Source: Pseudorhodoferax sp047601025
GTDB lineage: Bacteria > Pseudomonadota > Gammaproteobacteria > Burkholderiales > Burkholderiaceae_C
Assembly: GCF_047601025.1 (NCBI RefSeq)
Contig: NZ_JASGJZ010000001.1
Span: 1,488,001-1,552,000, forward strand
DNA length: 64,000 nt
Reading direction: 5' to 3'
Made by a program: the position numbers and the translations under genes. Positions 28,898 through 38,046 of the stretch are shown piece after piece. The first letter of the stretch is position 1. The number at the start of each line of letters is the position of its first letter. Under the pieces are notes generated by a model, which saw nothing but the letters and a program-made list of their open reading frames with translations, was not told where the DNA came from and ran no database searches.

Positions 28898-30996
28898 GGA
28901 AGAAGACGCCCCCCCCGCCGGCGCAGCCCGACCTGTTCGCGCTGCCCGGCGACGCGCTGGACGCCGCGGCCCTGCAGGCCGACCTCGCGCTGTGGGTGGA
29001 GCAGGGCTGGCTGCGCGCGCTGGACCAGGCCTTCGCGCTGTTCCTGCACGACCACGATCCCGCGGCGCCGGCCAGCGTGCTGCTGGCCGGCGCGCTGGCC
29101 AGCCTGCGCCTGGGCAGCGGCCACGTCTGCCTGGACCTGCCGGCCGCGCTGGCCGACGACGCTTGGCCGGCGCGCCTGCCGGACACGGCGCCGCCGGGCG
29201 CGCACGCGCCGGCCGACTGGCTGCGCAACCTGCGCCTGGACGATTGGCAGCGCGCCCTGCGGGCCAGCCGGCTGTGCGCGGACGGCCCGGGCGGCACGCC
29301 GCTGGTGCTGCGGGGCCCGCGCCTGTACCTGCGCCGCTACTGGCAGTACGAGCAGGACGTGCGCGCCGGCATCGCGGCCCGGCTGGCGCACGCGCCGGTG
29401 GCGCCGGCGGCGGCCGTGCGCCCGGTGCTGCAGGCGCTGTTCCAGCCCTTCGGCGGCCCGGCCGCCGCGCCGGCCGGGGACGGTGCCCGGCCGGACTGGC
29501 AGCAGTTGGCCTGCGCGCTGGCGCTGCGCCAGCGCTTCGCCATCGTCACGGGCGGCCCCGGCACCGGCAAGACCACCACCGTGGTGCGGCTGCTGGCGCT
29601 GCTGCAGTCGATGGCGCAGGCGGCGCAGGGCCGGCCGCTGCGCATCCGGCTGGCCGCGCCCACCGGCAAGGCGGCGGCGCGGCTGACCGAATCCATCCGC
29701 GGCGCGCTCGACCACCTGCCCTGGGACCGGCTGCCCGGCGGTGCGGCGCTGCGCGAGGCCGTGCCCGCCGCCGCGACCACGCTGCACCGGCTGCTGGGCA
29801 GCCGGCCCGACAGCCGGCATTTCCGCCACCACGCCGGCCACCCGCTGCCGCTGGACGTGCTGGTCGTGGACGAGGCCTCCATGGTCGACCTGGAGCTGAT
29901 GGCCCAACTGCTGCAGGCGCTGCCGCCCGACGCCCGGCTGGTGCTGCTGGGCGACAAGGACCAGTTGGCCTCGGTCGAAGCCGGCGCCGTGCTCGGCGAG
30001 CTGTGCAGCCGCGCGCAGGATGGCCACTACGACGCCGCCACCGTGCAATGGCTGCAGGACTGCACCGGCCAGCGCCCGCCGCCGGCGCTGTGCGACGCCG
30101 CCGGCCAGCCGCTGGACCAGGCCATCGCCATGCTGCGCGAGAGCCGGCGCTTCACGGCCGGCAGCGGCATCGGCCGCCTGGCCGAGGCCGTCAACCAGGG
30201 CGACGCGCGCGCCGCGCTGGCCTTGGCCCGCCAGGGCCTGCCCGACGTGCGCCGCTGCCGGCTGGCGGGCCCGCCGGGCGCCGGCGACCCCGCCCTGCGG
30301 GCGCTGCTGCTGGCCGACGGGGCGCCGCCGGGCCCCGCCCCGGTGCTGCGCGCCATGCACGCCACGCGCCCGGCCGCCGGCGCCCCGCGCCCGCAGTGGG
30401 ACGCCTGGGCCGCGGCGCTGCTGGCGGCCTCCACGCGCTTCCAGCTGCTGTGCGCGCTGCGCGACGGGCCCTGGGGCGTCGCCGGGCTCAACGAGGCCGT
30501 GGCCGGACTGCTGCACCAGCAGGGCCTGATCGCCGCCACGCAGGGCTGGTACGCCGGCCGGCCGGTGCTGGTCACGCGCAACGACCATGCGCTGGGCCTC
30601 ATGAACGGCGACGTCGGCCTGACGCTGGAGCTGCCGGTGTTCGACGGCGACGGCCGGGTGCCGGACCCGGCGGCCCCGCCGGTGCGGCGCGTGGCCTTCG
30701 CCGCCGGCGACGGCAGCGGCGGCGTGCGCTGGGTGCTGCCGGCGCGGCTGCAGGCGGTGGAGACGGTGTTCGCGATGACAGTGCACAAGAGCCAGGGCTC
30801 GGAGTTCGAGCACGCCGCGCTGGTGCTGCCCGACCAGGGCAGCCCGGTGCTGACGCGCGAGCTGGTCTACACCGGCATCACGCGCGCCAGGGCCTGGTTC
30901 ACGCTGGTCGGCGGCGAGGCCGCGCTGGGCCCGGTGCTGGCCGGCGCCATCGGCCGGCGCGTGCAGCGCGCCAGCGGGCTGATGGCCGGCGACTGA
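28894..30996 (+). CDS. recD: Exodeoxyribonuclease V subunit alpha, RecD
   Basis: The 700-residue 5'-3' helicase is longer than E. coli RecD (608). Walker A GGPGTGKTTT starts at Gly220 (K226). Walker B is VLVVDEASMVDLEL. Motif III is LLGDKDQLASVEAGAVLGEL. Motif V/VI reads AMTVHKSQGSEFEHAALVLP with VYTGITRAR. The N-terminal 200 residues bind RecC and start with a proline-rich RKKTPPPPAQPDLFALPGD segment. Extra length comes mainly from an insertion around residues 375-520 (PPALCDAAGQPLDQAIAMLR and an Ala/Pro-rich part). Eleven bases separate its stop from the convergent HdeD-like gene. Confidence 0.95.
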   Translation: MRKKTPPPPAQPDLFALPGDALDAAALQADLALWVEQGWLRALDQAFALFLHDHDPAAPASVLLAGALASLRLGSGHVCLDLPAALADDAWPARLPDTAPPGAHAPADWLRNLRLDDWQRALRASRLCADGPGGTPLVLRGPRLYLRRYWQYEQDVRAGIAARLAHAPVAPAAAVRPVLQALFQPFGGPAAAPAGDGARPDWQQLACALALRQRFAIVTGGPGTGKTTTVVRLLALLQSMAQAAQGRPLRIRLAAPTGKAAARLTESIRGALDHLPWDRLPGGAALREAVPAAATTLHRLLGSRPDSRHFRHHAGHPLPLDVLVVDEASMVDLELMAQLLQALPPDARLVLLGDKDQLASVEAGAVLGELCSRAQDGHYDAATVQWLQDCTGQRPPPALCDAAGQPLDQAIAMLRESRRFTAGSGIGRLAEAVNQGDARAALALARQGLPDVRRCRLAGPPGAGDPALRALLLADGAPPGPAPVLRAMHATRPAAGAPRPQWDAWAAALLAASTRFQLLCALRDGPWGVAGLNEAVAGLLHQQGLIAATQGWYAGRPVLVTRNDHALGLMNGDVGLTLELPVFDGDGRVPDPAAPPVRRVAFAAGDGSGGVRWVLPARLQAVETVFAMTVHKSQGSEFEHAALVLPDQGSPVLTRELVYTGITRARAWFTLVGGEAALGPVLAGAIGRRVQRASGLMAGD

Positions 30997-31007
30997 GGCT
31001 CCGTCGC

Positions 31008-31556
31008 TCAGCGCCTCGCCAGCCGGCGCAGCCGCAGCGCCACCACGACCTGCAGCACGCCGTACAGCAGCGCGCCGGCGCCGATCCACAGCGCGATGGT
31101 CACCAGGCCGGCGGCCGGGTTCACGAAGAACAGCACGCCCAGCACGATCGCCAGCACGCCGCTCAGGGCCAGCAGCCACTCGCCCTCGATCTGCTTGCGC
31201 ACCTGCACCGCGAACACGATGCGCGCGATGCCGGCCACGACCAGCCAGACGCCCAGCACCCAGACCATGGCGGCGGCCATCTCGGCCGGCTGCCACAGCG
31301 CCAGCACGCCGAAGACGATCGACACCAGCGCGTACAGCACCAGCATGCCGCGCGGCAGCGCATGGTCGCCGCGCGCCAGGCCGAGCAGGCTGACCACGCC
31401 GTCGACCAGCGACAGCGCGCCGAAGGTGATCGTCAGCACGATCACGGTCAGGCCCGGGCGGACCAGCGTCAGCAGGCCGAACACGACGGCGGCCAGCCCG
31501 TAGAGCAGGAACACCCACCAGCTGCGTTGCACGGCGGCGGCGATCGGTGAAGGCAT
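31008..31556 (-). CDS. HdeD/DUF308-family membrane protein
   Basis: The 182-residue protein has six regularly spaced membrane segments, among them WWVFLLYGLAAVVFGLLTLV, TITFGALSLVDGVVSLLGLA and GVLAIVLGVLFFVNPAAGLV. Glycine-rich hairpins between them, repeated three times, are the hallmark of the HdeD acid-resistance family. I chose ATG 31556 because AGGGAG lies just upstream at the right distance; another ATG at 31577 lacks one. HdeD protects E. coli at high cell density in acid, but most family members have no assigned function. It is convergent with recD and divergent from recQ, whose ATG is 83 bases away. Confidence 0.88.
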   Translation of the reverse strand: MPSPIAAAVQRSWWVFLLYGLAAVVFGLLTLVRPGLTVIVLTITFGALSLVDGVVSLLGLARGDHALPRGMLVLYALVSIVFGVLALWQPAEMAAAMVWVLGVWLVVAGIARIVFAVQVRKQIEGEWLLALSGVLAIVLGVLFFVNPAAGLVTIALWIGAGALLYGVLQVVVALRLRRLARR

Positions 31557-31639
31557 GCGGGACTCCCTGTGGTGCATGGCGATGGCTGGTTATACCGCCC
31601 TGGCCCGGCAGCGCGTGCAATGCCGGGGACAATCGCGCC

Positions 31640-33523
31640 ATGCCTTCCGCCGCCACCCCGCCCCTTGCCGCCCGGCCCGCCGACATCCTGCGCGACGTCT
31701 TCGGCTACGCCGCGTTCCGCGGCCAGCAGCAGGCCATCGTCGAGCACGTCGTCGGCGGCGGCGACGCGCTGGTGCTGATGCCCACGGGCGGCGGCAAGTC
31801 GCTGTGCTACCAGATCCCGGCGATCGCGCGCCGGCAGGCCGGGCACGGCGTGGCCATCGTGGTCTCGCCGCTGATCGCGCTGATGCACGACCAGGTCGGC
31901 GCGCTGACCGAGGCGGGCGTGGAGGCGGCGTTCCTGAACTCCACGCTGGACTGGGCCGAGACCCAGGCGCTGGAACGCCGCCTGGCGCGCGCCGAACTCA
32001 CGCTGCTGTACGCCGCGCCCGAGCGCGTGGTGACGCCGCGCTTCCTGGAACTGCTGGACGGCCTGGCGGCGCAAGGCCGGCTCGGCCTGTTCGCGATCGA
32101 CGAGGCGCACTGCGTGAGCCAGTGGGGCCACGACTTCCGGCCCGAGTACCGCCAGCTCACGCTGCTGCACGAGCGCTACCCGGCCGTGCCGCGCATCGCG
32201 CTGACCGCCACCGCCGATGCGCTGACGCGCGCCGACATCGTCGAGCGGCTGCAGCTGCAGGACGCGCGCCAGTTCGTCAGCAGCTTTGACCGGCCCAACA
32301 TCCGCTACGCCATCGTCGAGAAGAAGGAGCCGCTGGCGCAGCTGCTGCGCTTCATCGAGCGCGAGCACGACGGCGAGGCCGGTGTCGTCTACTGCCAGTC
32401 GCGCAAGCGCGTGGAGGAGGTGGCCGAGTCGCTGTGCATGTCCGGCGTGAACGCGCTGCCCTACCACGCCGGGCTGGACGCCGCCGTGCGCCAGCGCCAC
32501 CAGGACCGCTTCCTGCGCGAGGACGGCATCGTGATGGTGGCGACCGTGGCCTTCGGCATGGGCATCGACAAGCCGGACGTGCGCTTCGTCGCGCACCTGG
32601 ACATGCCCAAGAACATCGAGGGCTACTACCAGGAGACCGGCCGCGCCGGCCGCGACGGCGAGCCGGCCGACGCCTGGATGGCCTACGGCCTGCAGGACGT
32701 GGTGAACCAGCGCCGCATGATCGACGAGAGCCCGGCCGACGAGGGCTTCAAGCAGGTCATGCGCGGCAAGCTGGACGCGCTGCTGGCGCTGGCCGAGGCG
32801 ACCGACTGCCGGCGCGTGCGCCTGCTGCAGTACTTCGGCGAAGCCAGTGCACCGTGCGGGAACTGCGACAACTGCCTGACGCCGCCGCAGGTCTGGGACG
32901 CGACGGACGCCGCGCGCAAGCTGCTGTCCACGGTCTACCGCGTGCAGCAGATGAGCAGCATCGGCTTCGGCGCCGGCCACATCCTGGACATCCTGCGCGG
33001 CAAGGCGACCGAGAAGGTCAAGCAGTTCGGCCACGAGCGCGTGTCCACGTTCGGGCTGGGCGCGGACCTGTCGGAGGCCCAGCTGCGCAGCGTGCTGCGC
33101 CAGCTGGTGGCCACCGGCGCCATCGCCGTCGACGCCGAGCGGTTCAACACGCTGCGGCTGACCGAAGGCTCGCGCGCGGTGCTCAAGGGCGAGGTGCCGG
33201 TGCGGCTGCGCGAATCGGCCGCGGCGCCGGCCGGCCGCAAGCCGCGCCAGCGCGGCCAGCGCGCCGCGCCGCCGCCGGCCGTGGCCCAGCTCGGCGCGGC
33301 CGGCCAGGCGCGCTTCGCGGCGCTGAAGGCCTGGCGCGCCGAGGTCGCCAAGGCGCACAACCTGCCGGCCTACGTGATCTTCCACGACGCCACGCTGGCC
33401 GCCATCGCCGAGCGCGCGCCGCGTGCGCTGGAGGACCTGCAGGGCCTGAGCGGCATGGGGGCGAGCAAGATGGAAAAGTACGGCCAGGAGGTGCTGCGTG
33501 TCTGCCAGTCCGACGCGGGCTGA
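31640..33523 (+). CDS. recQ: ATP-dependent DNA helicase RecQ
   Basis: The protein is 627 residues from ATG 31640 (MPSAATPPLAARPADILRDV). Superfamily 2 motifs are present: motif 0 FGYAAFRGQQQ, Walker A MPTGGGKSLCYQ (Lys53) and VSPLIALMHDQV. The DEAH box is FAIDEAHCVSQWGHDFRPEY (Asp154), and QETGRAGRDGEPA is motif VI. The zinc-binding part shows CRRVRLLQYFGE...CGNCDNC. A winged-helix RQC domain and a C-terminal HRDC domain (PAYVIFHDATLAAIAERAP, LQGLSGMGASKMEKYG) follow. RecQ unwinds gapped or stalled DNA in the RecF pathway. Here it sits 0.65 kb after recBCD, so both recombination routes lie in one locus. Confidence 0.95.
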   Translation: MPSAATPPLAARPADILRDVFGYAAFRGQQQAIVEHVVGGGDALVLMPTGGGKSLCYQIPAIARRQAGHGVAIVVSPLIALMHDQVGALTEAGVEAAFLNSTLDWAETQALERRLARAELTLLYAAPERVVTPRFLELLDGLAAQGRLGLFAIDEAHCVSQWGHDFRPEYRQLTLLHERYPAVPRIALTATADALTRADIVERLQLQDARQFVSSFDRPNIRYAIVEKKEPLAQLLRFIEREHDGEAGVVYCQSRKRVEEVAESLCMSGVNALPYHAGLDAAVRQRHQDRFLREDGIVMVATVAFGMGIDKPDVRFVAHLDMPKNIEGYYQETGRAGRDGEPADAWMAYGLQDVVNQRRMIDESPADEGFKQVMRGKLDALLALAEATDCRRVRLLQYFGEASAPCGNCDNCLTPPQVWDATDAARKLLSTVYRVQQMSSIGFGAGHILDILRGKATEKVKQFGHERVSTFGLGADLSEAQLRSVLRQLVATGAIAVDAERFNTLRLTEGSRAVLKGEVPVRLRESAAAPAGRKPRQRGQRAAPPPAVAQLGAAGQARFAALKAWRAEVAKAHNLPAYVIFHDATLAAIAERAPRALEDLQGLSGMGASKMEKYGQEVLRVCQSDAG

Positions 33524-33737
33524 CCTCCGTTCGCCACGGCGCTGGCGCCACCCGCAGCGCATGAAACGGGGCTGCAGGCAAGCGGTTCGAACGGCCGCGG
33601 AGCAGAGGCCATGCCAACGGATACCGCGAGCCGGCTTGGCCGGACCGCAGGTGTGCCTTGCAGGCCGCAGCTGCTCCGCAGGAGCGGCCTCGCCGGACCG
33701 TCCAAGCCCGTGCGCAGGCGGGTTCGACGCCACGGCC

Positions 33738-33765
33738 CTCCGCCCCCTTGAGGGGGTTGGCGGAG
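33738..33765. repeat. Imperfect hairpin, REP-like element
   Basis: CTCCGCC (33738-33744) and GGCGGAG (33759-33765) form a perfect 7-bp outer stem around a CCC...GGG inner stem with a TTGA centre. The surrounding 263-base gap between recQ and the DUF1810 gene also holds further GC-rich inverted repeats, for instance CTGCTCCGCAGGAG near 33671. Such palindromic units recur between genes in many Comamonadaceae. I see only one clear copy of this unit in the window, so REP status is inferred. Confidence 0.4.
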
Positions 33766-33786
33766 CACGCAGCGCGGAGACTGTGG

Positions 33787-34239
33787 GTGTTTGATTTCCA
33801 CCACTTCGTGCAGGCCCAGGCGCCGGTCTGGCCGCAGGTGCTGGCCGAGCTGCGCGCCGGCCGCAAGACCAGCCACTGGATGTGGTTCGTGTTCCCGCAG
33901 CACGTGGCGCTGGGGCGCAGCGCGATGGCGCGGCGCTTCGGCCTGGCCTCGCGGGAGGAGGCGGCCGCCTACCTCGCGCATCCGCTGCTGGGCCCGCGGC
34001 TGGTGGAGGCCGCGGCGCTGGTACTGCAGGCCGCGCAGGACCGCAGCGCGCACGACATCTTCGGCGCGCCGGACGACCTGAAGCTGCGTTCGTGCATGAC
34101 GCTGTTCCAGGCCGCCGCGCCCGCGGAGCCGGTGTTCGGCCAGGTGCTGGCGCGCTGCTACGGCGGGCAGGCGGACGCGGCGACGCTGGCGCTGCTGGCG
34201 GGCGGTGCAGCCGCCGGGGCCGCGGCACCACGCTCCTAG
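33787..34239 (+). CDS. DUF1810 family protein
   Basis: The 150-residue protein has the family signature throughout: FDFHHFVQAQAPVWPQVLAE, LRAGRKTSHWMWFVFPQHVA, MARRFGLASREEAAAYLAHP and HDIFGAPDDLKLRSCMTLF. No ATG is available at the start of homology. I take GTG 33787, which has GGAG seven bases upstream and gives the normal family length. The frame is open further upstream but runs through a palindromic intergenic element without similarity. DUF1810 proteins are small, soluble and widespread, with no established function. The gene stands alone between recQ and the convergent AAA+ gene. Confidence 0.85.
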   Translation: MFDFHHFVQAQAPVWPQVLAELRAGRKTSHWMWFVFPQHVALGRSAMARRFGLASREEAAAYLAHPLLGPRLVEAAALVLQAAQDRSAHDIFGAPDDLKLRSCMTLFQAAAPAEPVFGQVLARCYGGQADAATLALLAGGAAAGAAAPRS

Positions 34240-34350
34240 CATTCGTCGTCCGTCGACGGAGCGCTCCGCCAGATCACGGCCGACGGCCCCTTCCACACCA
34301 CGACGGGCCCACGCCTCACTGCGCCGCACACGCCCCGCCATCGGGCAGTG

Positions 34351-34374
34351 CGTCAGCGCGTCAGCGCGTCAGCG
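34351..34374. repeat. Three tandem copies of an 8-bp unit over the end of the AAA+ gene
   Basis: CGTCAGCG is repeated exactly three times (34351-34358, 34359-34366, 34367-34374). The rightmost copy contains the stop codon of the minus-strand AAA+ gene (34369-34371), and the other two lie in its 3' untranslated part. A change in copy number would leave the first in-frame stop unchanged, because every unit contains TGACG on the minus strand. Slippage could still lengthen or shorten the trailer. Confidence 0.85.
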
Positions 34375-36687
34375 CACGAACCCGATCCCCCGGCTTTCGC
34401 GCACCTCGGGCTTGATGCGGTGCTCGGCCTCGAGCTGCTCCAGGAACTCCTCGGCCGTGAAGGCGGTGGCGAGGATGTCGGTCTGGCGCTTCACCGCCGC
34501 GAAGTCGCCGGGGCACAGCTGCTCCAGCTTGGCGAGCCGCGCGCGCAGCGCGTCGTCCAGCCGCGCCGCGTCGCCGTCCAGCGCCTCGACCACGAACATG
34601 CGCTCGCGCTGCGCGGCCGTCAGCGGCTTGAAGCGGATCTTGAACGTGAAGCGCCGCAGCGCGGCCTGGTCGATGCGGTCCATCAGGTTGGTGGTGCAGA
34701 TGAACACGCCGCGGTGGCGCTCCATGCCCTGCAGCATCTCGTTGACCTCGGTGACCTCGTAGGTGCGCTGGGCGCCGCGCCGGTCCTGCAGGAAGCTGTC
34801 GGCCTCGTCCAGCAGCAGCACGGCGCGCTCGGCCTCGGCCTCGCGGAACATCGCGGCCATTTGCTGCTCGGTCTCGCCGACGAACTTGCTCATCAGGTCG
34901 CTGGCGCGCCGGACCATCAGCGGACGCTCCAGCGCGCGCGCAATGTGCTCGGCCAGCGCCGTCTTGCCGGTGCCGGGCGCGCCGTGGAAGCACAGGCTGC
35001 CGTGGCCGCGCGCCTTGAGTGCCTGCACGATGCGGCCGATCTCGAAGCGGCTCTCGACGTTCAGCATCTCCAGGTCGTAGGCCGTGGCCGGCGGCGGGCC
35101 GGCGCGTTCCTCGCTGTGGCGGCCCAGGGCCTTGTCGGCGTTGCACAGCTGGCGCTCGATCAGCTGCTCCATGCCGGCGCCGCCGTCGCTGCGGGCCAGG
35201 CCGGCGAAGCGCGCGGCCGTGCGGATCTGCGCCGGCGTCAGGCCCTTGCGCTCGGTCAGCCGGGCGACGAAGGCGTCGGACACCGGCAGGCCCTCCAGCG
35301 TCCTGCGCACCAGGCCTTCGCGCGCGCCGGGCGGCGGCGACTTCAGTTCCAGATGGTAGGCGAAGCGGCGGCGGAAGGCCGGGTCGATCTGCTCGATGCG
35401 GTTGGTGACCCACAGCGTGGGCACGGTGTTGCTCTCCAGGATCTGGTTGACCCAGGCCTTGCCGCTGACCGAGCCGCTGGCCGCCGGCGCGGCCACCTGC
35501 TCGGCGCGCGCCATCAGCTGCGCGGCCTCGGTGCTGATCGGCGGAAACACATCCTCGACCTCGTCGAACAGCAGCGCGGCCTGCACGCTGCCCTTCAGGA
35601 ACACCTGGGCGATCTGCAGCGAGCGGTAGCGGTCGCGGCCCGACAGCGAATTGCCGTCGCGGTCGGCGTACTCGACCTCGAACAGGTCCAGGCCGGCGGC
35701 CTCGGCGACCACGCGCGCGAGTTCGGTCTTGCCGGTACCGGGCGGACCGTACAGCAGGATGTTGACGCCGGGCTCCTTGCGCGCGACGGCGTTGCGCAGC
35801 AGCGTGACCAGCACCTGCGCGTCCTCCTGCACGAAGCCGAAGTCGGCCAGCGCCAGCCGGCTCCTGGTGGCCGGCCGCGTGAACACGGCCATCAGCTCGC
35901 TCTGGTCGCGGTACTCGCGCATCAGCACCGGCGGCAGCTTCTCGCTGACCTTCATCAGGTCCGCCAGGTCGGTGATGTTGTGCTCGGAGATCAGGTTCTC
36001 GACCAGGCCGATGCGCTCCAGCCGCGAGCCGGCGCGCAGCGCCTCGCCGACCTCGGTGGGACTGACGCCGGCGACCTCGGCCAGCGCCGCGTAGGCCTCC
36101 GGCGCGTTGTTGACCTTGACTTCCACCAGGATGGTGCGCAGGTCGCGCTGGTAGCGCGCCAGCGTGCCGTACAGCAGCAGCGCGCGCTCGGCGCGGTTGA
36201 GCTGCAGCAGGCCGGCCAGCGCGTCGATGTTCTTCTCGACCAGCGTGGACTGCCGCTTCAGCACGCGGGTCAGCCACTCGCAGGTCACGTTCAGGGCCGA
36301 CAGCAGGTCCTTGGGCTGGTCCTTCGCGTACTCGTCCAGGTAGAAGAACAGCGTGCCCTCCTCGTACGGACCGCGCCAGATGCCGTGGCGCTCCATGAAC
36401 TCGGCGGTGGACAGGCCGGTGTGGCCGCGCCAGAACTCGTTGTCCTTGCAGCGCCGGGCCAGGAACTCGCGCAGCCGCGCCAGCACCGGCTGCGGCCACA
36501 CCAAGTGGCGGCCGGCCATGGCCAGCAGGCTGTTCAGGTCGCGCCGCACGTTGAACTTGGGCCCCTGGCGGGCGACCAGCGTGAGCACGAAGTGCGAACA
36601 CATCAAGTCCAGTACCGGCGCGGCCTCCAGCCCGGGCGAGGCGATCACCTGGGCGGCCACCGGTTCGCGGACCGCACGCTTCACCAT
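34369..36687 (-). CDS. Tandem AAA+ ATPase of unknown function
   Basis: The 772-residue protein has a roughly 290-residue all-helical N-terminal region and two AAA+ modules. Module 1 has Walker A GPPGTGKT at 314-321 and Walker B ALLFDEVED at about 371-379. Module 2 has GAPGTGKT at 569-576 and LLLDEADSFLQDRRG at about 624-638. VTNRIEQIDPAFRRRF and TTNLMDRIDQAALRRF are sensor/arginine-finger regions in each, so both rings look active. The C-terminal part (FAAVKRQTDILATAFTAEEF) is helical. I chose ATG 36687, which has GGAG eight bases upstream; ATG 36705 lacks one. It resembles Cdc48/SpoVK-type unfoldases in the modules only. No substrate is apparent and the neighbours give no hint. It is divergent from threonine ammonia-lyase with 118 bases between. 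Confidence 0.85.
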   Translation of the reverse strand: MVKRAVREPVAAQVIASPGLEAAPVLDLMCSHFVLTLVARQGPKFNVRRDLNSLLAMAGRHLVWPQPVLARLREFLARRCKDNEFWRGHTGLSTAEFMERHGIWRGPYEEGTLFFYLDEYAKDQPKDLLSALNVTCEWLTRVLKRQSTLVEKNIDALAGLLQLNRAERALLLYGTLARYQRDLRTILVEVKVNNAPEAYAALAEVAGVSPTEVGEALRAGSRLERIGLVENLISEHNITDLADLMKVSEKLPPVLMREYRDQSELMAVFTRPATRSRLALADFGFVQEDAQVLVTLLRNAVARKEPGVNILLYGPPGTGKTELARVVAEAAGLDLFEVEYADRDGNSLSGRDRYRSLQIAQVFLKGSVQAALLFDEVEDVFPPISTEAAQLMARAEQVAAPAASGSVSGKAWVNQILESNTVPTLWVTNRIEQIDPAFRRRFAYHLELKSPPPGAREGLVRRTLEGLPVSDAFVARLTERKGLTPAQIRTAARFAGLARSDGGAGMEQLIERQLCNADKALGRHSEERAGPPPATAYDLEMLNVESRFEIGRIVQALKARGHGSLCFHGAPGTGKTALAEHIARALERPLMVRRASDLMSKFVGETEQQMAAMFREAEAERAVLLLDEADSFLQDRRGAQRTYEVTEVNEMLQGMERHRGVFICTTNLMDRIDQAALRRFTFKIRFKPLTAAQRERMFVVEALDGDAARLDDALRARLAKLEQLCPGDFAAVKRQTDILATAFTAEEFLEQLEAEHRIKPEVRESRGIGFVR

Positions 36688-36805
36688 GGATGCATCTCCA
36701 GTCATCAAGGCAACGTAGGCCACGATAACGCAGCGCTCGGCCCTTTGGGAAGACGCTGCCCCGAAAACGCCCGCCGGCGCGGCGTTTGCGCCCCACAATG
36801 CGCCC

Positions 36806-38011
36806 ATGCCCACCCTCGACGACATCCGCCAGGCCGCCCTGCGGCTCGACGGCCAGGTGCTGGCCACGCCCTGCGTGGAATCGCGCACGCTGTCGGACAT
36901 CACCGGCGCGCAGGTATTCCTGAAGTTCGAGAACCTGCAATTCACCGCCTCGTTCAAGGAGCGCGGCGCCTGCAACAAGCTGGCGCGCATGGCCGAGGCC
37001 GGCGCCACCGCGCAGGGCGTGGTCGCGATGAGCGCCGGCAACCACGCCCAGGGCGTGGCCTACCATGCCCAGCGGCTGGAGCTGCGCGCCGTGATCGTGA
37101 TGCCGCGCTTCACGCCCGGCGTGAAGGTGGAGCGCACGCGCAGCTTCGGCGCCGAGGTGGTGCTGCACGGCGACTCGCTGGACGAGGCGCGCGCCCACGC
37201 GCTGGCGCTGGCGCAACAGCAGGGCCTGGCCTTCGTACACCCCTACGACGACGAGGACATCGTCGCCGGCCAGGGCACGGTCGGCCTGGAGATGCTGGCC
37301 CAGGTGCCGGCGCTGGAGACGCTGGTCGTGGCCGTCGGCGGCGGCGGGCTGATCGCCGGCATCGCCACGGCCGCGCGCGCGCTCAAGCCCGGCATCCGCA
37401 TCGTCGGTGTGCAGACCACGCGCTTTCCGGCCATGGTCAACCGCGTGACCGGCGCCCGCCATCCACAGGGCAGCAGCACGATCGCCGAGGGCATCGCGGT
37501 CGGCACGCCGGGCCGCATCACCGAGGCGATCGTGCGCGCCAAGGTGGACGAGCTGATGCTGGTGGAGGAGGCCGACATCGAGCAGGCCATCCTGATGCTG
37601 CTGGAGATCGAGAAGACCGTGGTCGAAGGTGCCGGCGCGGCGGGCCTGGCGGCGCTGCTGCGCGCGCCGGAGCGCTTCCGCGGCCGCAAGGTGGGGCTGG
37701 TGCTGTCCGGCGGCAACATCGAGCCGCTGCTGCTGGCCGCCATCATCGAGCGCGGCATGGTGCGCTCGGGCCGGCTCGGCCGCATCCGCGTCAGCGCACC
37801 CGACCATCCGGGCGCGTTGGCCCGCATCGCCGCCATCGCCGCCGAGACCGGCGCCAACATCGACCAGGTCGAGCACCAGCGCGCGTTCACGGCCGTGGCC
37901 GCCGGCAACGTGGACATCGAATTGGCGGTGCAGACGCGCGGCCACAGCCACCTGGAGCAACTGGCCCAGGCGCTGCAGGCCGCCGGATTCGAAACCCGTA
38001 CGCTGCGCTGA
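36806..38011 (+). CDS. ilvA: Threonine ammonia-lyase with C-terminal ACT domain
   Basis: This 401-residue fold-type II PLP enzyme converts threonine to 2-oxobutanoate and ammonia. The PLP lysine is in TASFKERGACNKLA (Lys51). MSAGNHAQGVAYHAQRLEL and the glycine-rich VAVGGGGLIAGIATAARALK bind the phosphate. Residues from about 325 form a single ACT domain (RIRVSAPDHPGALARIAAIA, ETGANIDQVEHQRAF). The about 400-residue one-ACT form resembles TdcB-plus-ACT and the shorter IlvA type, not the 514-residue E. coli IlvA with two ACT domains. It may therefore serve isoleucine synthesis or threonine breakdown. The ACT domain suggests amino-acid feedback. Confidence 0.92.
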   Translation: MPTLDDIRQAALRLDGQVLATPCVESRTLSDITGAQVFLKFENLQFTASFKERGACNKLARMAEAGATAQGVVAMSAGNHAQGVAYHAQRLELRAVIVMPRFTPGVKVERTRSFGAEVVLHGDSLDEARAHALALAQQQGLAFVHPYDDEDIVAGQGTVGLEMLAQVPALETLVVAVGGGGLIAGIATAARALKPGIRIVGVQTTRFPAMVNRVTGARHPQGSSTIAEGIAVGTPGRITEAIVRAKVDELMLVEEADIEQAILMLLEIEKTVVEGAGAAGLAALLRAPERFRGRKVGLVLSGGNIEPLLLAAIIERGMVRSGRLGRIRVSAPDHPGALARIAAIAAETGANIDQVEHQRAFTAVAAGNVDIELAVQTRGHSHLEQLAQALQAAGFETRTLR

Positions 38012-38046
38012 CTACAATGCCGCGTTTTCGTGCGAAGGAAGAAGCC

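Noticed and set aside
34351..34374. Short direct repeats as a CRISPR array
   Set aside because: The unit is 8 bp without spacers; no cas genes are present.
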